The notes under the pieces: model-generated
Seen by the model: the letters and a program-made list of their open reading frames with translations, nothing else
Database searches by the model: none
Told to the model about the DNA's origin: nothing
Part shown: piece by piece, positions 24,669-35,412 of the stretch
Numbering within the stretch: the first letter of the stretch is position 1
Layout: each line of letters begins with the position of its first letter
Translations under genes and position numbers: made by a program
NCBI RefSeq assembly: GCF_014805625.2
Contig: NW_023998464.1
Span: 3,663,979 to 3,727,978 of the forward strand
Source: Glossina fuscipes
Taxonomy: Eukaryota; Arthropoda; Insecta; Diptera; Glossinidae
Reading direction: 5' to 3'
DNA: 64,000 nt

Positions 24669-27083
24669 TTAAGTAAGGCTTATGTGGTTGGTCGTAATAT
24701 GAACACGAAGGCATTCTTCATTAAGTGAATTATCGGCATTCGTCGGAAAAATTTCCTCTTCATCATTTAAGACTACAGAAAAGCTTTTCATTAAACATGT
24801 TTTAGCGTCGCACAGATTTAACGAAATTCGGATTTTTAAACTTTCTATTGGCGGATTTAATAAATCACCTTCAACCCGTTGCAAATTTAACACAATTTTG
24901 CCATTCTCCACATCGCCTCTGGTTTGTAGAGCTTTTAAGGTACTATTAGCGCTTATTAACGACCATTTTTGTGGCGCTTCTGCAGTAAATTTTATTTGAT
25001 TATCCAACGTAATGTTAATGAGTAATCTCAGTTTTTTGCAAAGTCTTAATGGTAGACTCTTAATTAGTTCCGGAGCAAAATTCGAAGGACCATCTGTGAC
25101 CGTGTTATTATTGATAGAGTTGAAATTCAAAGAAAAAGTTTCAGACCTTAAACTTTTCAAACAAACTCGTAGGATCCGGTGGTTGTTAGTATCAGAGACT
25201 AAAATGAATTCTCCTTGACTATCTACGCACAGGCCAGAAGGTTCGCCAAACTCTTCTAAACTCACACCATCCGACGATTTTATGGGTAAAGTTTCAATAG
25301 AATTTGATTGCAAATTTATGATTTTTATTTTATGATTGTAAGTATCGGCCACATAAACTTTATCGTTGCGGTGGTTATAGGCCACAGCTAGAGGATGTTG
25401 CAATTTGGCTGCATACTGTTTGCCGTCCACATCGCCAAAAGCAAAAAGATTCTAGAAAGGAAAGGTATAGACCCCTTTTTTATATGTTCTTTCTTGCTAA
25501 GTATTCAGACAATACATTTTTCAAATAATATTCTTAAAATTTTGAAACACAAAACGACTGAATATAATAATTTAAATTTACCTGCGGGTTGCGATCGCCT
25601 CCCACAACGGGCAAAACTTTTCCGTCAACCATAGACGCTTTACGTATGCTTGAGCTCTCACTATCCGCTATGTAGAGAAAATCTTTTGCCATTGCTAACC
25701 CCGAAGGTTGAGAGAAGGCTGCGTTTTGCGGGTAAGAATTATTCCGGTTCTCCTCTGTCCCGTTGCCAATGAGCGAAACACAAGTACCCGGTTCAAATTT
25801 ACGAAATTTCCACCAAATAACACCTTCAGCAAAATAACCCCATATTTGATGTGTACCAGCCATCGCTATAAGTACAATATTTTTTTCGGGTATATTTTGT
25901 TCATCCATATGAAATGACATGTCCATATCGCGAGTACGAAATATGGCAACATCCCAAGGCGAAGATATGTCTTGCAAAGGTCCAATTTTGCCGCCAATAC
26001 GATCATGTCCCTGCTCACCCGTACCAACCAATGTTTCCACCAAACCTGTATTTAAACTAGCCTTACGTAAGGCATGATTTTCAGTATCCGCCACAATCAG
26101 AACATCATTTTCTAAGAAAACAACTCCTTGGGGTGAATTGAAACGCGAAGTGAAGAAATCGCCATCAATCAAACCCACCATTCCACTGCCTATTTTATGT
26201 AGAACAACTCCAGACGCATTTACCACCAATACACGGTGGTTGCCAGCGTCAGCTATAGCAAAGTTGCCTTCATCGCTAATAGCAATTTTAGAGGGAAAGC
26301 ATAATTTTGACGCTGGTTGTAAATCCAATGGCTTCAAAGGTAACAAAAAGTTTTTCAATTCCCCCCGTTTACCAAAAAAACGCAACGCTTCGCCAACAAA
26401 ATATTCCAGAAATAGACCGTGGCCTTCACCCATAAGCATCAATAAAGGAGCTCCACTAGGAGCTAACAACAACAAGGTAGGCCAACACTTTATACCTATA
26501 CAACGCCATAACGACATGTGTTCATCATTTACTATGGGGTGTTTGATGCCGTAACGCTGAGCAGCAGCCAAAATATTATTTGCTACTTTTTCATTTTCAA
26601 ATTTAGGGCTGTGGACTCCCACAACAATTAAGCCCCGTTCAATGGGATATAATTCTTCCAACTTACGCAGTTCAGGTAATACGTGCATACAGTTTATACA
26701 GCAATATGTGAAAAAATCCAATATTACTAATTTTCCGTGCAAACTTGTCAAGGTCAAAGGTTGATTTACATTAAACCAATCTAGATCTGCATAAAAAAAG
26801 GCCGCATTAAGTAATCTGCAACGTTTGTCACACAAGCACTCATAAAGTTTGTACCTTTTTCAAACTCAATTTTTTGTTTTTTTACAACATCTAGGGCACT
26901 GTCTGCTTCCCAACGCCTTAAAAAATCCTGAAAAATGTGAGCATACGATGATACATCTTTGGCACTATGGTAGCGGGCTTGCAGCTCTTCGGTTATATAA
27001 ACTATCATATCAACAGGTTCCAGATCATTGCAATCCATATTATTTTTATTTAGGATCTTTCTAAAATACTTCCAATATTTCAT
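24669..27083 (-). CDS. NHLRC2: NHL repeat-containing protein 2 (thioredoxin-like + NHL propeller)
   Basis: Cytosolic protein with an N-terminal thioredoxin-like domain, a six-bladed NHL propeller and a C-terminal beta-stranded domain; human NHLRC2 loss causes FINCA disease and is linked to redox and cytoskeletal control. Three exons: 27083-26855, 26786-25582 and 25451-24669; the joints FEK/DLDW and NPQ/NLFAFGDVDG restore perfect family sequence, 738 residues. The thioredoxin part shows LDFFTYCCINCMHVLPEL (CCINC motif intact), then VNDEHMSLW. NHL blades include FAIADAGNHRVLVV, FNSPQGV, VADTENHALRKA, ISSPWDV, AMAGTHQIWG, FSQPSGLA, VADTYNHKIKII and VSDTNNHRIL. Translation might instead start at the second ATG (27039). 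The gene is divergent from the Kelch gene, sharing a 720-bp spacer. I recall CG12547 as the Drosophila counterpart. Confidence 0.93.
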
Positions 27084-27803
27084 AAATTAACTTGAAGATT
27101 TGCAGCAACAGAAAAATAGTACCAACAAATGCAAACTGTCACATGCATTGAAGAAAAAGGGTTGGCAAGCGACGTTTATAAAACGTTATATCGCAAAACC
27201 GAATAATAAAAATTTGTAACTTCATTCAGTTTTTTGTGCAAGAACAAGTCTTCATGAAAATTATTCTTAAATTAAAATTGAAAAAAAAGACACGATTTTA
27301 ACAACACTGCTTAAAATCCGTAAAAAAATTCGTTGTTTTGGGATTTTAATTTATTTATAGGTAAAACTTTATTTTCTCCTTGAAAGGAACTATTTTTGTT
27401 CGTCTGTCAAAACGACATTCTTCAATTTAGTTTCACATTTCATGTTTTCGGTATCAGCTGATATTTTTTTTGTATACAAAATTTTCTAATAAGAAAAAGG
27501 CGTTTGACTGAGAAAATATGTAATCGCCTGAGTCCAAATTTACCAAATGAAATTGTTAAATAGATGTATAAAAGTAATTTCAAGTGATGGGTGTCGTTTA
27601 AAGAGAAAAGGGAAAGACGCTAGCAAAGGAAAGGTTAAGACAAAAATTGCAGAGCAATTAAGATTAATTAAAATTAACCAGAAGAAGAATTGTATTGAGT
27701 TTTACAAAGCTATAACAAACACATACAAGTTTGTGGCAAAATAGTGATTCCTATATTCAAAAGTAATTGATTTGTCTTTACCAATTGCTACAACGAGAAT
27801 AAA
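27084..27803. promoter_or_regulatory. Shared divergent promoter region of NHLRC2 and the Kelch gene
   Basis: The 720 bp between two head-to-head ATGs must contain both promoters and 5' leaders. No TATA or initiator can be placed with confidence. A 65-codon ATG frame at 27547-27744 (MKLLNRCIKVISS..., Lys-rich) ends 60 bp before the Kelch ATG; it could be an upstream ORF in the Kelch leader or chance. Confidence 0.5.
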
Positions 27804-29909
27804 ATGCCGCCTTTGAAATCGTATCAAAATGAATTTAATGATGGCTGTCGTAATGGCAAGGATTCACCGACGGACGCTGGTGCTACTTGCTCAGATACCT
27901 CTGCCGCTAGTGATGTAGGTCCTTCTTCAAATATAATTTCAGCGCAACGTTGCAAGCCGTCGCCCTATTGCAGTGGACAATATCCCTTTAAAATGTTGGA
28001 AAATTTAAATCAGTTGCGTGGTGAAACTCGCTTTTGTGATGTAGACATAGTAGCGGGTGGTACTACTTATGCAGCTCATCGCGTCGTCTTAAGTGCTGCC
28101 AGTGCTTATTTTGAAGCCATGTTCAGGCCCGAATTAGGTTTGAACGAAGTAAATCAAAAGACCGTAATTTTACACACGATAGACGGTGAGATTTTAAACA
28201 TTCTGCTGGACTTTATTTACACGGGGAGATGTGAAATCACACAGGTGGACTTGAAATTGAAAGAAAAAAAGGAAACTTTGCATTTACTTTTTTTTTCGAT
28301 CAGACCAATGTTCAGGAACTCTTGGCCGCTGCGGATATGTTACAGTTGCATGAAGTAGTTGACGGCTGTTGCGAATTTTTATGTCGTGAATTACATGCCA
28401 GCAATGCTTTAGGTATTTTACGCTTTTCAGAGGCACACCATTGTGAAGCATTAACTAAAAGCGCACTAAATTTTGTGCATGCTAACTTTCCGGCGGTTAG
28501 TCAAATATTAATTGAAAATAATTATTGTATGAGTTTATTATTTCACGATCCGTAGATTACCGAAGAAGACGAATTCTTGGATACTCCACAAACTTTACTT
28601 TCTCAACTGTTAACATCAGAACTTTTGCGAGTTGATTCCGAATCACAAGTATTTCAAGCTGCTTTACGTTGGATTAAACACGATGTTACCCAACGACGAT
28701 GTTATGTTTTTGAAATTCTCTCATTGGTGCGCTTAGCGTTGGTACCAGTCAAAGTTATCGATCAGGCTTTAAGGGATTGTCGCGATATGTCAGTAAAAGT
28801 AGCCTTGCGGTCCATTTGCCGTGATATAGCATCAAAGCGCGGTCAATTGGTTCCGTTACGCGTATGTCCACGCGAATTAGCCAAAAAAAATATCTACATA
28901 ATTGGTGGATCGCGACGGGAAACTTCAACCACATGGAATCCAGAGGACGACATATTCGATACGGTGGCTAAGTTTGATATATTCCGTCGTGAATGGAATG
29001 AAACGGCACCAATGGAGATTGGTCGAATTTTACCGGGTGTCGCGGCATTAAATGGTAAAATCTATGTTGTGGGTGGAGAGAGAGGTGCCCAAATTCTGGC
29101 CAATGGCGAAGTTTATGATCCGCAAAATGATTGCTGGTTACCAATAGCTCCAATGGTAGTGCCACGGTGTGAGTTTGGATTGTGCGCTTTAGGCAATAGT
29201 CTATTAGCTGTGGGTGGATGGATTGGTGACGATATAGGGGATTCGATTGAATGCTACCACTCCGAGGAAAATGTGTGGCAAATTATAGGCAACTTGCCTG
29301 AACCGCGTTTTAGTATGGGGGTAGTAAGCTTTGAGGGCCTTATCTATATTGTGGGTGGTTGTACTACATCTACGCGCTATTTGCCGAATTTAGTGAGGTG
29401 CTTAAAAGCAAAATAAAATTTTAAGCTTTCTAATCATTTACTTACTTGTTTAGCTATAATCCTGTTACGCAGGAATGGGAATGTTTAGCTCGAATGCAAG
29501 TTCCCCGCTGCCAAATGGGTGTCGCCATATTGGACCGTTATCTTTACGTTGTGGGTGGTAACAGTAGCTCACAAGGAGTATTAAGTTCAGTCGAACGGTA
29601 CAGCTTCGATGAAAATAAATGGTCTAGCGTCTACCCTATGTCGATTCCACGTGCTATACCGGCCGTGGCAGCTGCTGATGGGTTATTATATGTTGCTGGC
29701 GGAGAACAGGTACTAAATACTTTAAGCATGTTAGCGAATCAGATTTCAAGAAGAACCTTGTTTTTATGACCCAGCCGTGTGAAGCAACTTTCTATCGAGC
29801 TCAGGTTACCATAAGCGCTGTAGAATGTTATGATCCTTTAACGGATAACTGGAAGAGTTGTCCCGATTTGCCGGTGAGTCGTTCGGAAGCAGGAGCCGTA
29901 GTTGTTTAA
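27804..29909 (+). CDS. BTB-BACK-Kelch protein, IPP/KLHL27-like
   Basis: Probable substrate adaptor for a Cullin-3 ubiquitin ligase and/or actin-binding protein. Five exons with 56-95 bp introns, 27804-28244, 28304-28495, 28556-29397, 29454-29709 and 29805-29909, add up to exactly 612 codons (611 residues). The BTB domain spans about residues 70-180 (RFCDVDIVAGG, AHRVVLSAASAYFEAMF, FIYTGRCEITQ), BACK about 185-285 (CEFLCRELHASNALGI, SEAHHCEAL, FQAALRWIKHD) and six Kelch blades from about 325 (NIYIIGGSRR, KIYVVGGERG, LLAVGGWIGDDIGDSIECY, LIYIVGGCTT, YLYVVGGNSS, LLYVAGGEQ), ending VSRSEAGAVVV. The GGW-G-x-x-I-G blade is typical of IPP. An unspliced reading would stop in the second and third introns. 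The closest Drosophila gene is probably CG9426, from memory. Confidence 0.9.
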
Positions 29910-30727
29910 CTTCTAAAATATCAAACATCTAAGCTTTAATTTGATTACTTTACTTTAAACTCTTATTACATTTATTTTTTATCGTATTATCTTGAAGAAA
30001 TATGGCTTGGAACATTTTTAACATTAAATACTTTTTTACGTAATTATTTTAAATGTGTATGCGTAATATGTTTCAAAAGTAAATAAAAGTGCCGGAAAAT
30101 TAATCAAATTTTTGAATTCAAATTCCCTTCAGTGAATATCGAACATTGAACAAATATTTAAATAAATAATAATTAATGATGTTCGTTATTCATACGTTAT
30201 TTATTTCAGTGTAATTCTGTGCAAAATTAAAAGAGGAAGGCCTAAAATACTGTTATACAAGACTAATTTTCTTATTGAAAAAACAGTGAACTATTGTGGC
30301 TAGTTTTTTAGATGCTAGACGGAATCTTGCTGCTAGGTAAAATGATGAATAATTTTCATCCAAAAATAGTTTTGACCGTTTGAATCCAGCTATTTTAACG
30401 TGAAAACTTAATTTGATTATTTATTACTTTTATTTAAAAAAAAACGAAGTAAGATCAATAGGAATAAGAGGACTTCGAAGGCTGCATAATGGTACAAATC
30501 CCCATCTTACTTCTCTCCTTTAATTTCGTGCCTTTAAAGAATAAGCATATATATTCCCAATAATTTGTATAAAAATGCCAACATCTAAGAATATGTTTGA
30601 ATACGTTTGTTTACATTTTTTAATAATTGAACATGTATTTGTATAAAATTTGCTGCCTTTAAAGAATAAGCATATATGTTCTCAGTAATTTGTATAGAAA
30701 TCCCAAACATGGGAGAATAAGCATATA
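29910..30727. other. 3' flank of Kelch gene plus dispersed repeat
   Basis: An 'aataaa' inside 'aagtaaataaaagtgcc' near 30082 is a plausible poly(A) signal for the Kelch gene. No coding exon follows. The right-hand part, 30530-30727, is an inverted relative of the repeat at 4286-4437 and is interrupted by the mariner at 30728. Confidence 0.5.
30530..30727 (-). repeat. Dispersed tandem repeat, inverted relative of 4286-4437
   Basis: The unit 'cctttaaagaataagcatat' occurs at about 30532 and 30657 (period near 125 bp), each followed by 'tt(c/a)..ataatttgtata'-like sequence. A third partial unit, 'gagaataagcatata', ends at 30727. Read on the minus strand these are 'attattgggaatatatatgc' and 'attactgagaacatatatgc', matching the 4.3-kb unit, and the spacer again has 'acaaatac' and 'atgtaaacaaa'. 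Confidence 0.65.
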
Positions 30728-31616
30728 TTAGTTTGGGGAAAAAGAAATCCATTATTTTTTCGGTAGATGGCTGCATTGATAGATTTCTCGTAAAGTATCG
30801 ATCAAACAATTTCAGATTTATGCTCGTTGGAAAGGTGACATTTCGCAGTAAAAAAAATTCTTTTGCTGTTTTTTGTTTAATGCATTCAGTTCAAGCCAGG
30901 CGGCTAAAATTGTAAATGGTGTTTACGGTTCCGATACTGTAACAGCCAATTATGTGCAATTTTGGTTTCGTAGATTCCGTTCAGGAATTTTTGATGTTAA
31001 AGATGCACCTCGCACAGGTAGGCCGGTCGTCGAAAATGTCGATAAAATCGGAGAAATGATCGAAGTTGACCGGCATGTTAGCAGTCGTAACATCGCCCAG
31101 GAGCTAAAAAACAACCATAAAGCAGTTTTAAACCATTTACACAAAGCTGGATTCAAAAATAAGCTCGATGTTTGGGTGCCACACCAATTAACAGAAAAAA
31201 ACATGATGGATCGAATTTCCATCTGCGAAGCCTTGGCCAAACAGAATGAGATAGACCCATTTCTTAAACGGATGGTGACTGGAGATGAGAAATGGGTCAC
31301 ATACGATAACCCTGTGCGAAAACGATCGTGGTCAAAGAGCGGTGAAGCACCTCAAACGGCTTTTTCTTGCATTGCAAAATTTCTTTAATGTTAAAAAATT
31401 GGAATTTAGGGAGGATTGTGAAAATCGACTACTAGAGTTTTTTGCAAATAGAGATCAGGACTTCTATGAGAGAGGCATTTTGAAGTTACCTTTAAAATGG
31501 CAACAAATCATACAACAAAACGGTGCGTATTTGACCCAAATCGGACAATCCGAAGCATGTTAAATAAAGTCCTGAAGTTCATATAAAAATAATGGATTTC
31601 ATTTTCCCCAAACTGA
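30728..31616 (+). mobile_element. Internally deleted mariner element with intact ends
   Basis: About 889 bp bounded by ~31-bp terminal inverted repeats (TTAGTTTGGGGAAAAAGAAA... at left, its near-perfect inverse ending at 31616) and flanked by TA on both sides (30726-30727, 31617-31618), the mariner target duplication. Inside, 30873-31350 encodes the transposase DNA-binding half and first catalytic Asp: RFRSGIFDVKDAPRTGRP, WVPHQLTEKN (WVPHEL-type) and VTGDEKWVTYDN. After an ~400-bp deletion the frame resumes with LFLALQNFF, EDCENRLLEFFA and the C-terminus IIQQNGAYL...QSEAC. The segments with the second and third Asp are gone, so it cannot encode transposase but might still be moved by one. It sits inside the dispersed tandem repeat. 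Confidence 0.92.
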
Positions 31617-32226
31617 TATGTTGGTAAAGCTAATCTTTACGTCAAATTATTCTTATGTACGAATTTTTATAACTTAGTTAATAAGTGGGCGAAAAATGCT
31701 AGCAGTAAACATTAGCTCTATGAAATTCAGAAGTACTTTTACTTTCTTTTTTTTATTGTTTTTGGGATGAGTTAAGCTCGACCAAGTACTAACAAAAAAA
31801 AAAAACTTTTTCGAAAAATCTAAAAAAAATAGAATATGAGGGCCGTTCTTGCAAGAAATATTAAATTTAAGGACTCTGCGACACGCGTCGATCCCTGCCA
31901 AACTTACATTCAAAGTAAAAAACAATGGCTTTCACGTTAATGCCACTGCACATTTTGAAGGAGAGGCAACGGAGCAATAAACGTGCATTTAAGTATCAAA
32001 AGGCAATAATTTTTTAAAAAATATTAAAAAACTACATCACCGAAGCCATCCCCGTGAGATATGGTGTAACCTAAGGGGCTCTGTAACAACCTGGCACCTG
32101 TTCCAAATTTGAATCCAAAAAGGCAAACATCAGTTAATCTGCACGCCTAGTACCAGAGAAGCTTGTGTGCACTCTTAAAAGCATCGATCGTTGCGTGATT
32201 GCCGCACGCCCGAATGAGAGTCATGA
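31617..32226. other. No gene seen
   Basis: No coding exon is supported. 31674-31925 is open on the minus strand but is homopolymer-rich and unlike any family. The last ~200 bp before 32227 are less AT-rich; I could not recognise an upstream sorting-nexin exon there. Confidence 0.45.
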
Positions 32227-32670
32227 ATGATACCACCAAATGGTGAAGATTTAAAAGTGAAACGTTATGTCGTTTATGATTTAACGGTACGTTTGGGTTC
32301 AAAATTCGCAGCGGATTCTGGACCGGCTGTTATAAAAAGACGTTACACAGATTTCCGTGAATTGTATATTAAACTTAGGCGTGATCATCATGTTCTCATG
32401 TCTAGGGTAGATTTTCCAAATAAAGTTTTAATGGGTAACTTTTCTGCTATCCTTATAGCTGAACGTGGAGCTTCCTTTGAAGCATTTCTGAATTATATTG
32501 TTAATAATGAGACTCTAAAGCAATCTCCAGAATTTTTACACTTTTTGCAAAATAACGAATTAACTAAGGCCTGTCAATTAATGGATGAACGCAATGATAG
32601 CTGTGTACCGATATTGGAAAATAGTTTCCTCTTATTAAATAAACTATTTTTTTTTTTTTTGGTACGTTGA
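32227..32670 (+). pseudogene. PX-domain exon of a SNX20/SNX21-like sorting nexin, truncated
   Basis: The PX domain binds phosphoinositides on endosomal membranes. The frame reads PPNGEDLKVKRYVVYDLTVRL, then the PX core IKRRYTDFRELYIKL (RRYxDF phosphoinositide-binding motif), VDFPNKVLMGNFS and ERGASFEAFLNYI, followed by SPEFLHFLQNNELTKAC. The spacing, and LTGNF-type 'PNKVLMGNF', match the SNX20/SNX21 group. The reading ends in LLLNKL followed by a poly-T run (32647-32661), where the family continues into a TPR-like PXB domain; that part is absent and LINE sequence follows. No upstream exon is visible. It may be one exon of a gene scattered beyond recognition, or a broken fragment. Confidence 0.7.
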
Positions 32671-32943
32671 ATGGAGATGGACTAAGTTTTGTGGCTTATA
32701 TCTCTAGATAATAAACTGTGGTAATTTTTGGTCACAATTGTGTACAAAACGTAACAAAAAAAAGGGCGGCCATAATAACTGGAGCCAGCATGCTAGGTGC
32801 AATTGTGTGTGTGTTTGTAATTGTGCTTGTTGAGTTCTTGAAAGTCAAACAGTGTTGCAAACTTTGGCTGAAAACGAATGCTATGGTAATAGAAGATGAT
32901 TGAACGCAAAAAAAAAAGGAAAGAATAGGAAAAAAAAAAAATT
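32671..32943. other. Spacer between sorting-nexin fragment and LINE
   Basis: Noncoding. The phrase 'ttgttgagttcttgaaagtc' near 32828 recurs as 'ttgttgagtttttgaaagta' near 36133, hinting at another short dispersed repeat. Confidence 0.35.
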
Positions 32944-33845
32944 CTAAAAGGATAAATTAGCTTTTCTAATAAAGCAAGTTACTTCCCCGAGATGACGTAA
33001 ATTTTTTGCTACAAAGAGTACGAGGAGATAGCCATATAACTTGAAGAAGCTAAAGGAATCTCTAATGCCATCAAGCCTGTGACGTCTGAAGATTAGATGC
33101 CCAGCAGACTCAACAACGTTGCAAACTTCACAAACATCACATGGTATAATACGAATCATTTTTAAAAAAATTTTGTCATAAGTGTGACCACTCATGAGTC
33201 TATAAAGAATTTTGATTTCCCAGGAATTAAAAGAAGATACAGAAAAGATTTTGAATTGAAATGTGGGATTTAATTTATAGAAAAGACGTTTGGATTTAAC
33301 GCGCGCGATCTGTTTAAATTCGTCGTTTAGCTGTTGAAGGATGTGGTTGCGAATTGGTAGTGTATTTGATGGACAAAATTGTTCCATCAACACGAGCTCT
33401 CCCTACATGAAAGTCGGCTTTTACATTTAAAAAAAAGCCGCAGTGGCCATATATTGATTCTCTGCATCTCTTTTATTTATTAGAAGTAGAGCTGACCTGC
33501 TGTCAGAAAAAATAACAAAGCCTCTGATACCATCGGAGATAGCAAACTTAATAGCATGGCGAATGGCGAGCAACTCAATAAAAGTTGAGCAAAGTTCCTC
33601 CGCCACTTTGACTCGATATACTGTTTTAGATAGATGTTTCACGACCGAGAAGCCGGATACATTATGTCCGACGGAACCGTCGGTGGCATATATATCGTAT
33701 ATCGTATCCGTTGTTGTAATAAAAAAGGAGCTTTTCTTGGCATAACAACCTTATACAAGAGAAGTTGACATTTTGTTTTGAGGTAGAGATCGATTCGAGA
33801 ATGTTCATGAAGACTGCATTTGCTGGTAATGAAATTCAAGGGAAG
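32944..33845 (-). mobile_element. 3' fragment of an RNase H-bearing LINE
   Basis: On the minus strand 33642-33427 encodes the later half of an RNase H domain (FIELLAIRHAIKFAISDGI, then FSDSRSALLLINK), and 33393-32944 the post-RNase H C-terminus with a zinc-like cluster: YRLMSGHTYDKIFLKMI, CDVCEVCNVVESAGHLIF. This arrangement is that of I/LOA-type LINEs. The frames are interrupted and nothing 5' of RNase H is preserved. It separates the sorting-nexin fragment from the Armitage-like fragment. Confidence 0.7.
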
Positions 33846-33981
33846 AATTGAATCTAACTTATCAAAAATATGACGAATTTTTTGTTAGCAAAAAGTATAG
33901 CTGCAAGTGACAGTATCACTGAGAGATATAATTTCCTGAAAAAAGGAAGGATTTATCATCTCGACTCTAATTAACGTTGAT

Positions 33982-34865
33982 AGTTTTCCCCTTACGTGTG
34001 GTTTTGACCCTCGCCTGGTTACAAATTTACTCTACAATTACCGGGCGTTGCCCTCTATAGTGAATGTTTATAATGGACTGTTCTACAATGCGAAACCAAT
34101 GATAAGAGAAGAAAATTCTTGGGAAGCTGCAATGCTGAAGCAACTTGACGATTTACTGCCGCAATCACTAAATCGGCCCAAAACACATGGCGTATTCTTC
34201 CGCGGAATACGTTCTGCAAATCTGCAGAAAAACGACTCGCCATCGTGGTATAATCCTTACGAAGCGAAGGAAGTAAGTTCCCTTTAGTTTAAAAGTACAA
34301 TCGCTTCTATCTAGTATTTTATAAAATTTTTTTTTTTTTCAAGGTCTTTCTAATGACAGCCAAATTGTATCGTCATAACATTAAAAAGCTGAATCTATTG
34401 GCATCATAAGTCCGTCCATGAAACAGGTTAAACATTTGCGAAATCTTTTTGTTGATGCCGACGTAGCAATGCCTAAAATTGGCATTGTGGAGGAATTCCA
34501 AGGACAGGTATAACTTTCTTAAAATTACACTAATGTTGCAATTAATACCAATGTTGATTTAGCTTGGTCTTTTTTAGAAACGCGATATAATATTAATCTC
34601 AGGAGTGAGATCAAGCAAGGAGCATATATGTGACGATATGCACCATGGATTAGGATTCATACGAAACGAAAGATCAACCAGACTCGCAATTTCTCGGCCT
34701 CGTTGTCTGCTTATGATATACGGAAACCCCGACACACTCTTTTTGGATCCTCATTGGCGCATGATCATAAATTACTGCATCGATAATGATGCCTACCTCG
34801 GTCATTTACCGGCAACGTTGTCTGACCCACTAGCCGAAGGAACAGTTAATACTCAAGATAATTAA
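33982..34865 (+). pseudogene. C-terminal fragment of an Armitage/MOV10-type RNA helicase
   Basis: Armitage (MOV10L1-like) is an SF1 helicase of the piRNA pathway acting at mitochondria and nuage. Three exons with introns: about 33982-34272, 34344-34507 and 34578-34865. Matches in order: GFDPRLVTNLLYNYRALPSI, VFFRGIRSAN...DSPSWYNPYEA, IGIISPSMKQVKHLRN, motif V VEEFQGQ, motif VI region NERSTRLAISRPR (family: RRxNVAxSRPR, so altered), and DPHWRMIINYCIDNDAYLG. One base is missing or extra in the A5 run at 34383-34387, breaking exon 2. The Walker A and DEAD-box half is absent; a LINE fragment lies just upstream. Because introns remain it is not a processed pseudogene. It could be the 3' end of a gene whose 5' part was lost or misassembled. 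Confidence 0.8.
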
Positions 34866-35162
34866 TTACTTTTGGCCTTAATATTCATTTTTCATTTTTT
34901 AATTAATAACATTAAGATAAGATAATTGAATTACTTTTAATTATTGAATTAATTTAGTTTCAATTTTTTTTGTTTTGTTGTTGTTTTGTTTTTTTATTGT
35001 TCAGTTTGTTAAATGAAAATTAAAAATGTTATGTTTTGCGCCTTAATTTTATTTTTTGCTTTAATTTTATTTTTTGTTGTCTGTTATGTATTAATTTATG
35101 TAATTTATATTTAAATATAAATAGCTTTATTTATATAATAGCTTTATTATATACTTAAAATA

Positions 35163-35200
<38 letters not shown>

Positions 35201-35209
<9 letters not shown>

Positions 35210-35296
35210 AATTGGTAATGTTTTTAATGGTTTTAATGGTTTCCTGATTGTTTCCGATTCTTCTTCCTTGATTTGGTCGCTTTTGCTCTTCTATCA
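35201..35296 (+). repeat. Dispersed element end, copy 1
   Basis: Runs from 'tataaaagaaattg' through 'ctgattgtttccgattctt' to 'ggtcgcttttgctcttctat' + 'ca'. A second copy at 62039-62119 matches along its whole length apart from two short insertions in this copy, and both stop matching after the same 'ctatca'. Here it is preceded by an (AT)n run. It is likely a terminus of one mobile-element family. Confidence 0.75.
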
Positions 35297-35412
35297 TCTC
35301 CTCCAGATGTATATATAGTGTTTTGGAAAATACGCCAATTAAACTTATTTAATTTTACAAGTTATCCGCCTGAATGGCAAATCTCGACTTTCAACTCATG
35401 CATAATACCTAT
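35297..35412 (+). pseudogene. Unassigned exon-like fragment next to element end
   Basis: Directly after the element end a frame reads SPPDVYIVFWKIRQL...SYPPEWQISTFNSCIIPMER and meets a good donor (gtgagt). It looks like the 3' part of an exon. I do not recognise the protein, and no following exon was found. Confidence 0.3.

Noticed and set aside
25708..26554. Plus-strand open frames of 69-138 codons
   Set aside because: They are shadows of the minus-strand NHLRC2 exon, which has clear domain matches.
32718..32903. 61-codon frame with a hydrophobic stretch (GAIVCVFVIVLVEFL)
   Set aside because: Flanked by homopolymers and repeat-like sequence; no family, no splice support.
35172..35204. (AT)n run as an origin or regulatory element
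   Set aside because: Ordinary microsatellite; similar runs at 52.3 and 53.3 kb.
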